Positions 57,615-64,000 of a stretch of 64,000 nt of DNA are shown here, one piece after another. The number at the start of each line of letters is the position of its first letter. Position 1 is the stretch's first letter. Position numbers and translations under genes: made by a program. The DNA comes from Cycas panzhihuaensis (lineage: Eukaryota; Cycadophyta). The DNA is taken from contig CM041465.1 in the NCBI GenBank assembly GCA_023213395.1, positions 101,067,741-101,131,740 of the forward strand, given 5' to 3'. The notes beneath the pieces are model-generated. The model saw only the letters and a program-made list of their open reading frames with translations. It was not told where the DNA came from and searched no databases.

Positions 57615-59089
57615 TTTATCAAACAACTTTAGTATGTAGAATGAATATGCTTTAACAAGTTAAAATATCAATAAATCAATGAATATATATGATTTCAAAT
57701 GCCCTTTAGAAATTCAGTCAACTAGGCATAATAGGGAAATAATCTTTTTTTTTTAAATGATAAAATGACTTTTTAATATAGGTACGCCTTTTAAATAAAC
57801 TTTGAGATAAAGTGAATATAAGAGCACATATAAAGATCTTTTGTCTTGATAATAATTTAAAATGCTAAAAATGAAATATATAAAAGTATTTTTCACTTTG
57901 AAAAAAAAAAACAATATAAAGAAATTTTTAATAAAAAATTAATATGCTCCTTAAAAGAAGGTTTGAATGATAACCTTAGGTTTGAGGGATTCAAAAGTAT
58001 ATTACATGATATCATAATGATATAAAATTTTACGAGTATAAAGATAAACAAAATGTAAACCCAACAAAACTGACCGTTCTGAAAACGGGTTCCTAGAAAT
58101 CAAGTTTTAGTGAATCAAAGGTACAGGCCTTGTTTTAAGGCTAAACAGGAGCAGAGGGTCAAAATGTTAATAAAATACTTATAGAATGTTGTAAGGTGAT
58201 CAAATATTATTTATAAAATTCTTCAATGTACTTTTAATTGAAAATTTTTGAAAAAATATATAAAAAAATGTGTAAAAATAGTAGATTTGAGGCAATAAAG
58301 TACCTTTACTTTGAATGATTTGAAAATCAGGAAAAATATATCAAAATGTATAAAAAATTATGTCAAATCGAAAAGAATTAAGCCAGATTCACAACAAAAC
58401 TAACAGAATTAAAATCTGATATAAAATAAAAAAGTTATAGCAAAAATGGTAACAGGTGTCTTTATGTAAAAATGTTAAGAAACAGGCTAAAAACAACTAA
58501 ATTCCCACTTTTAGCGATTAAAATACTAATAAAAATAAATTCAAAAAATTAAAATAAGAAGTGGGTATTGAAGTTTGTAGAATGTGAATCACTATAGAAG
58601 AAATCTAGGGAAAAAATAACTTACCAGTATTAAATTACGATCAGTTGTAAAAGTGATTTTGTTAAAAGTGTAAAAAAGGTTAAAAATTTGAATGTCTGAT
58701 GTTAAATTGGCCAAAACGGGGTCAAATCAACACCAAATTAGTCATATGACTAGTCAAAATTGGTGTACAGAAAATTTTTGATCTAATGGAGGTGGTTTTG
58801 TCTGAAACTGATGCTCCAGCGAAGAGTTATGGCAAAAAAATGCCAATAACCCTATAAAAAATAAAAATAAAAAACGTTTATAAAACATGAAAAAACCTTT
58901 TTGAAAGTGACTAATAGTCACGTGATGGTAAAATAAGACCGGAGGCTAAGATAAAAAGAGGCTTAATCCCTTTAAATCCCAGATTTAAAAATTTATACAA
59001 TAAATTTAAATATATATATTTTTAAACTTTATATTAAAACAATAATAAAAAATGAGACGGTCGCCAAATGTGGCTATTAAGAGGCTGCT
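57615..59089 (-). other. Element J leader portion shared with E/F
   Basis: AT-rich leader. Its reverse complement has the phrase CCATAACTCTTCGCTGGAGC followed by CCATTAGATC (58770-58840), matching the E and F leaders (CATAACTTTTGAT...GGAG...CCATTGGAAAG). No coding motif. Confidence 0.5.
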
Positions 59090-59169
59090 GCTATCAGTGT
59101 GCCTAGCTATGCACCAACGAGTTTATGTGATTTAAAACTTTGTGCGTTTATAGCTATAAATAGTTATAA

Positions 59170-59455
59170 ACTTTGTGAGTTTATAGCTTTGCCTGGTACA
59201 GCTTCTGTCTCAGATTCTGGAACACATACGCTACTGATGTGGATTTAGGCGGGATTTCGCTTGTATGGCAGTTGTTTCTGCATTTTCCGCTCTTCACTGT
59301 GGTAATCAGCCCCACTATTACAACACCTTTATTTTTTAGGAATAAGTCTGTAACTGCCTCTTTTACTACATTGGGATTTACTGTGCATAAACCCTTGAAT
59401 TGTGCAGTGGCAATTTCTTCAAGCCTTTTAAATGCATTTGATAGGTAGAAGTCGA
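59170..59455 (-). other. Unidentified open frame in J (sense to the element)
   Basis: Minus-strand frame of nearly 100 codons without stop, with no suitable ATG at its start: it contains FKRLEEIATAQFKGL, NPNVVKEAVTDLFLKNKGVV and IVGLITTVKSG. The composition looks coding and is GC-richer than the leader. No family recognised. The plus-strand frame 59239-59448 overlaps it and is probably its shadow. It may be another captured exon. Confidence 0.3.
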
Positions 59456-59567
59456 GGAGGACAAGCTTCAGGGTTTTTTTGCAGGAGATTCTAAGGATGA
59501 ATGGGGAAGATCAGGGAGACAAGGAGGAATCCTATCGACTCAGCTGGTTAAGACGGGAATGCTATCG

Positions 59568-59870
59568 AATCCTAAGACAAAGAATATTCGTCTATACATC
59601 AAGCGTGTGTTTATTTCAGATGCCTTTGATGGTGAATTGTTTCCACGCTATTTAAGCTTTGTGAAAGGTGTTATAGATTCAAATGATCTTCCTTTTAATG
59701 TTCCTTGCGAGATCTTTCAGTAGAGCCACATTATTTGGATAATGAAAAAGAGACTTGTTCGAAAGATATTTGATATGATTTCAAATATTGCATAGAGTGA
59801 AAACACGGAGGATTATGATCAATTTTGGGAGAACTTTGGGAAGTATATCAAATTGGGATAAATAGAAGCG
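59568..59870 (+). pseudogene. Captured fragment of an organellar-type HSP90 (middle domain)
   Basis: About 100 codons read [20 protein letters not shown], then [31 protein letters not shown], a stop, then MKKRLVRKIFDMI and EDYDQFWENFGKYIKLG. This matches the middle domain of the HSP90 chaperone ATPase. The [17 protein letters not shown] wording is that of plant plastid/mitochondrial HSP90s, not the cytosolic form (FIMDNCEDLIPEYLNF). The catalytic-loop Arg (NxSRE in the family) is Cys here. In-frame stops follow FQ, after IA and after KLG. ATP-binding and C-terminal domains are absent: a full protein has 700-800 residues. It lies antisense to element J. Confidence 0.8.
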
Positions 59871-60000
59871 TAATAATGGAGCAATCCACTTATATGGATT
59901 AGCTTTTGATTTGTGATTGGCTGAATGAAAGATGCACAAAAGATGGCAGAACTTGAGAAAGAGGTTGAAAAATACACTAATTTTTTTTTGCTGATAGATA

Positions 60001-60624
60001 TTTGAAGAAGAATACCATAAACTTCCTTATAAAATGTTGGCTTTCTTCAAAGCTGTGTATGCCCTTTTTTATGCTGAATTTTATATAAAAGCTTATGACA
60101 ACACTTACATGCGACCAGATCATCTTACAACACTCTTGGTAAAGGAGCGTCTTTCTCCTCATACATACATAGGATGCATGAAGAAAGGTCCAGTTATCAT
60201 AGATCCAAAGCTAAAATGGTATGAACCTTTGGGAGCTATTATTTTGCATGGGTGGATCCCTTGGCAGATCTATCTCAACTTGAGGAAAGCTTCAAGCGAA
60301 AAAGGATTAATACCAGAGCAGCTTTTCAAAAACAACTTTGGAAGAGGCTTTGGATTTGCGATTTTTACTGAGAGATTTTGTAGGAAATATGATAAAGAAC
60401 GAATCGAGAAGTTTACAGTACATGTACAGACTTTGTATAACCCAAGTTGGGTCTCAGATTCTTCCAAGAGTTGTATGAAACCTTACGAGAAGAGGTTATG
60501 TACAATATTTCAGAATATAAAACACAATATTCCAAATGTGGGACAGAATATCAATGTGGTGCTAAGAGCACCAATATTTTCTTTCAACAATGCTAGACTA
60601 TCCTTTTGTATCACTTTCATCTGA
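60001..60624 (+). CDS. Unidentified 197-codon uninterrupted frame inside J
   Basis: Open from just after a stop at 59995 to TGA at 60622-60624. The first ATG is 60034 ([20 protein letters not shown]). The protein is basic and aromatic-rich, with segments such as [39 protein letters not shown] and [14 protein letters not shown]. No transmembrane run beyond a weak hydrophobic patch, no zinc or nucleotide-binding motif. I do not recognise the family. In DNA this AT-rich a stop-free run of this length is unlikely by chance, so it was probably coding. Like the HSP90 fragment, it lies antisense to J and has no counterpart in E or F. It could be part of a second captured gene. Confidence 0.45.
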   Translation, partial: FEEEYHKLPYKMLAFFKAVYALFYAEFYIKAYDNTYMRPDHLTTLLVKERLSPHTYIGCMKKGPVIIDPKLKWYEPLGAIILHGWIPWQIYLNLRKASSEKGLIPEQLFKNNFGRGFGFAIFTERFCRKYDKERIEKFTVHVQTLYNPSWVSDSSKSCMKPYEKRLCTIFQNIKHNIPNVGQNINVVLRAPIFSFNNARLSFCITFI

Positions 60625-60659
60625 ATCAATAAATAAAAAAAAATTTAGTAGCTACAGTT

Positions 60660-60842
60660 TTGATTTCTTCTAAAGATAAAATTGGATTGTCTACTCTTAT
60701 TAATGATTCCTTCAAGATAAAAGAGAGTGCTTCTATATCTGCTAATGTTATTTTATCTTGTGCTAGTTTTTATGTTCCAAAGAAAAGATTATCAAGCTTA
60801 TCTAGCTTCTTGAAACCAAGAAATTCTTCAAATATTTTATAG
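60660..60842 (+). other. Short open frame after the 197-codon frame
   Basis: Sixty codons, Ser/Lys-rich (KDKIGLSTLINDSFKIKESA), following 60624 by 36 bases. It could be a continuation of the captured piece in another frame, or chance. No family recognised. Confidence 0.2.
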
Positions 60843-60899
60843 AAAGTATCTCATAAAAAATGCTTATATATTTATATTTAAAAATTTTCAAAGAAATAC

Positions 60900-61640
60900 G
60901 TTAAGCATATATATAAAAGATATGCATAAATCTGAAAATGGTACTAAAGAACCTGGAAAAAGTTATAGCTAATTTGTAGCAGAAAAGCAGGCTTCAAAAG
61001 CTTCCAATAGACAAATCTTCTTCCTCACATGTCAAATATATGCAGATCTACTATAACAAATGATTTGGTGGGTAGGATATGCACCCAAAAGCTGCAGGTC
61101 TATAAAAACTTGAAAATATAGTGAAAAATATAATGAAAAATATAGATCTGAACTAAATGTAGCAGAAAATGCTAAAAAAACTTGATAAAATAAGCAGATC
61201 TTAAGCTAAATAATGCAGATTTGACGTGAGTATAACAGTTCTATAGCCAAATAAATACAAATCTGAATAAATATACCAGAAAATAGTGAAAAAACTTACT
61301 GAAATAAGCAGATCTGTAGACTATGTAGCAGATCTGAAGTGAAATGTAGTAGATCTTGAAGAAAATTTGTATGAGTCTTACTTGCAGTTGAAAACCTTCA
61401 CAGATCTGAGAAAATATTCAATAAGTAGATAAAATATGCCAAGAAATGATGAACTGTATGGTAATATATATAAATCTGAAGAAAGATAGCTCAAATCTGA
61501 GAAAAAAAACTTGAGTAAATATAACTTACTGTTGATCTCCTTCACAAATCTTTGAAAAAGTATATCTTGTAGCTGAAATCCTTCATAAATCTGCACAAAT
61601 CTGTGAAAAATCTAAAAAAACACTTGTTATATCCAAAAAT
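60900..61640. repeat. Degenerate AGATCTG-containing repeats in J's 5' region
   Basis: The word AGATCTG or a one-base variant (AAATCTG, AGATCTT) recurs a dozen times (for example 61132, 61193, 61307, 61327, 61350, 61391, 61470, 61492, 61588), usually with AAGCAG before it and CTTACTGAAA nearby. The spacing is irregular, about 20-60 bases. Not coding; the minus frame 61378-61596 is a by-product. Confidence 0.5.
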
Positions 61641-61819
61641 AACTCAATAATGATCAAATCTTAATGAAAAATATATAAAAACTTACTGAAAAATTTTTAG
61701 AAAATAAATATAGCTAATATATCTTTCTTGTAAGAAAAATTTACCATAGAATGCTAGTAAATCCTATTGCTCTTCTTCAAAACTTCAGTAGGCCAGCAAT
61801 CATCTGCTCTAATACCAAA

Positions 61820-62341
61820 TGATAGAAAATATAATATAGCTAAACTACTCTCATACCAAATGAAGGAAAATATACTGTAGGCAAATTATGCCAAATGAAG
61901 GAAATATAATACACAAGGAGAACAGGGTAGAAGATATAATAAACTTTAATATATTCCAAATAACAGTATTGCATCAAATATTCAATATAAATCTATGTAA
62001 TAATGTAGCAATGTAGATCGATGTTGCACAAATGAACTATGAGAGCATGATAGCATTGTCTTCAATCCATTGTTATTGAGAGCATGATAAATATCCTCAA
62101 AGGAGGTAGTGTCTAAAGACATCAGGGTTGTACACCCCATAATATAAATAGTTTTGGGGGAGGAGGGAAACTCCTCAACCCCTAAATTTAAATTAATAAT
62201 AAAATAATGTAACTTAACTCAAATAAACTAACTCAAATTAACATTAACTTACCTATATGTATTTTAGCATCACATGTGTAAATTGAGGTGCACAATCTTA
62301 GTAGGTAAGAGGGAGTTGAGTGATGACATTACACTCCAACA
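61820..62341 (-). repeat. Element J 5' LTR
   Basis: 522 bp. The minus strand starts TGTTGGAGTGTAATG. The right end is followed by CAAAG. It carries the same tandem terminus units at its left edge as the 3' LTR, with a small deletion in the middle unit. Confidence 0.85.
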
Positions 62342-63030
62342 CAAAGGAGATACATAGAATTGATAATATAAAGGTTTAGGTTGTAAGATTACAAACTTGT
62401 TAATGTACATTTTCTTATTGGAACTAAATTATTAGTTGAGTTATTCCTGAAGACTTATCATATACTAGGGATATATCTTTTATCCCCTATACAAGTGCAG
62501 TTAGAAGTCTAATATATGCTATGGTTTGTATTCATTAAGATATTACCCATGAAATAAGAATTATGAGTAGATATATGTCTAACCTAGGTAGTAAAGAGAA
62601 TTTTTATGTATCTATAAGGAACATCATATTATAAAATTTACTACTAGGGAAATCCTATACAAAATAGAACAATGGATCTAAAAGGTTTCATTGATGTTGC
62701 TTAGGACAAAGATCTTAATAGTAGAAAATCTACAAGCAATAATATTTTTGATATGTTTAATGATGTAGTCAATTACATGAGTAATTGATTACTAGTTATG
62801 ACACTCTTGAGTATAGAATTTAAGTATATGGTAGTTGCTCATGCATGCAAGGAAGTAATTTATCTTTAGAGATTATACATAAATATTGGCTTTGTGCACA
62901 ATGTAATGAGAATAAATTATGATAGTCAAAGTGTAATATATTTAATGAAGAACCTAATAATTCATACTTAGCTAAAGTATATTAATGTGCAGTTCTATTT
63001 TATTAGAGATATGATGAATTTTTAGTCATG
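62342..63030 (+). pseudogene. pol: Element L: copia RNase H region, third piece
   Basis: Continues L after J: SLIYAMVCIHQDITHEIRIM, SRYMSNLGSKE (the MYxxVCTRPDI...VSRFMxNPGxxH block, 62495-62600), then remnants of the LGYxDADW, STSG, SxxEAEY and HACKEVIYL blocks (62690-62870) and the final H-I-D region near 62980. Very decayed. The polypurine tract and LTR are not recognisable. Confidence 0.7.
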
Positions 63031-64000
63031 GGAGGAGAGGAGAAGAAGACATGACTTGAAAGTGTACATGAAGGATGAGGGAGGATCTGAGTAAGGAGAG
63101 GGACAAACATACACCCACCTGGGGCATTCAAGGATCTCTTATATACAAGTATGGGGATAATACACTATGTGTTTCTAGGTTAGTTAAGGGCAATATACAA
63201 GTGTGTGCTATGCATTGAAAAAATTGAAGAGAATTAAGAAACCTACAAGTAAATCAATGACTAACTAGTAGATTGAACAAATAATGCAAACATGCAAATG
63301 AGACAGTAGTGCATTAAACAAAAAAGTGAATTAAAAGCTTTGAGATAATATCAATCTATAAATTATCTAATATCCTTATAATAATTAAATAACACACAAA
63401 ATTCTCTCATAATGTAAGGGGACTGATTAAGTATAAGTGCCCAACTTCTAATGCATCTGCATATCTATCCTATCTAGTTAAACCCTCCCAAAGTAGGCTG
63501 ACCTATAATATTCTAGACTTCTACATAACCCTAAAATAATAGACTCAATCTATAAGAGTGGGGGAAAGGACTATCCAAAGTAAGACATCTAAAGGAATCA
63601 AGACCATAAGATAGATCCAATTTAAGATAAGTTGGAGACTTATCAATACTAATGAACCTAGCTCACACAAGTGCAAAACAACCTTGCAGTGCATGTATTT
63701 AATTCTAATGAATCTTAATCTCTAAAGAGGAGAAGAAGAGGAGGAGACTACTCTTAATGAGATTAATAAGGTTCACTTGATTATCAATGCCCTATGTGCA
63801 AGCACATGGTAAGAATAAATGCTCCTCACTGGTCTCTTCAAAACATAGATATGGAGGACTTGATAACACTTAAAGATACAAGACTATGTTTCTCATCTGG
63901 TGATGAAACTTAGGTAGAGAAATGATAATCACCCCTCTTTAGTATGAGAATAGACTTTACCCTAAAAAGGATATAGAGAGCAAATAGCAAACACTAAATA
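63031..64000. other. Right end of window, no gene seen
   Basis: About 970 bases of AT-rich sequence with purine-rich patches (GAGGAGAGGAGAAGAAGA at 63032-63050; GAGGAGAAGAAGAGGAGGAG at about 63725-63745). Either patch could be a polypurine tract, but no LTR pair is visible. No open frame of note. Confidence 0.35.

Larger units (their letters stand above)
56342..62341 (-). mobile_element. Element J: gag-only LTR retrotransposon with captured host DNA, minus strand
   Basis: 6.0 kb. LTRs are 56342-56881 and 61820-62341, and the target duplication CAAAG is perfect (56337-56341 and 62342-62346). A reverse-complement primer site TGCTCTAATACCA lies just before the right LTR and a polypurine tract at 56882-56892 (plus-strand TTCTCCCCCTT). 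The minus strand encodes one Gag-like protein near the 3' end. The interior also holds about 1.5 kb (59090-60650) absent from relatives E and F, with an HSP90 fragment in the opposite orientation. The LTRs differ by a few per cent by eye, nearly all transitions, making J one of the youngest insertions here. It split copia L. Confidence 0.85.

Noticed and set aside
59568-59870. A functional host HSP90 gene
   Set aside because: Only about 100 codons are present, with stops and a replaced catalytic-loop Arg, inside a retrotransposon with its own target duplication.

Overview
This window is repetitive nuclear DNA from a seed plant. I see no intact host gene in it. Plant origin rests on Ty1/copia and Ty3/gypsy LTR retrotransposons with initiator-Met-tRNA-type primer-binding sites, gag/pol remnants of plant lineages, and a fragment of a plant organellar-type HSP90. 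The sequence is very AT-rich and almost every reading frame is broken. Many stops are TAG or TGA where the family has CAG, CGA or TGG, as expected from decay of methylated DNA. A very large, slowly purged genome such as a gymnosperm's would fit, but I cannot prove that.

Layout. (1) 1-1059: an unidentified 99-codon frame and a diverged tandem repeat. (2) 1060-18221: a four-deep nest. Outer element D (minus strand) contains C (plus), which contains B (plus, target duplication AAGTA), which contains A, a 7.0-kb Ty3/gypsy chromovirus with 1.1-kb LTRs (target duplication ACTAT). One LTR of B carries a microsatellite of about 750 bp that the sister LTR lacks. (3) 18252-25072: gag-only element E with the related gag-only element F inside it (F has a perfect AAACT duplication). 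(4) 25502-35403: minus-strand copia N, cut inside its 5' LTR, joined to the 3' half of plus-strand copia G, whose LTR has a GC-rich hairpin cluster. (5) 35404-45560: minus-strand Tat-like gypsy H and its probable leader/LTR, with gag-only element I inserted (40391-44679, target duplication GTAAT). (6) 45640-49370: heavily decayed plus-strand gypsy M. (7) 49380-63030: copia L, split into three pieces by copia K (49750-55979) and by gag-only element J (56342-62341, target duplication CAAAG).

The most interesting content is a family of small LTR elements that encode only a Gag-like protein (E, F and J, with I as a separate lineage). E, F and J have recognisably related LTRs. They share a Gag C-terminal motif just before the polypurine tract, and the frame runs on into the 3' LTR. 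J has also acquired about 1.5 kb of foreign DNA, including an antisense HSP90 middle-domain fragment and a 197-codon frame with no stops. J's LTR ends in tandem copies of its own terminus plus primer-binding site.

None of these elements looks able to move by itself. A, G, K, L, M, N and H are remnants of autonomous types. B, C, D, E, F, I and J lack recognisable pol and would have depended on enzymes supplied by others. Boundaries were read by comparing LTRs by eye, so ends marked approximate can be off by some bases.
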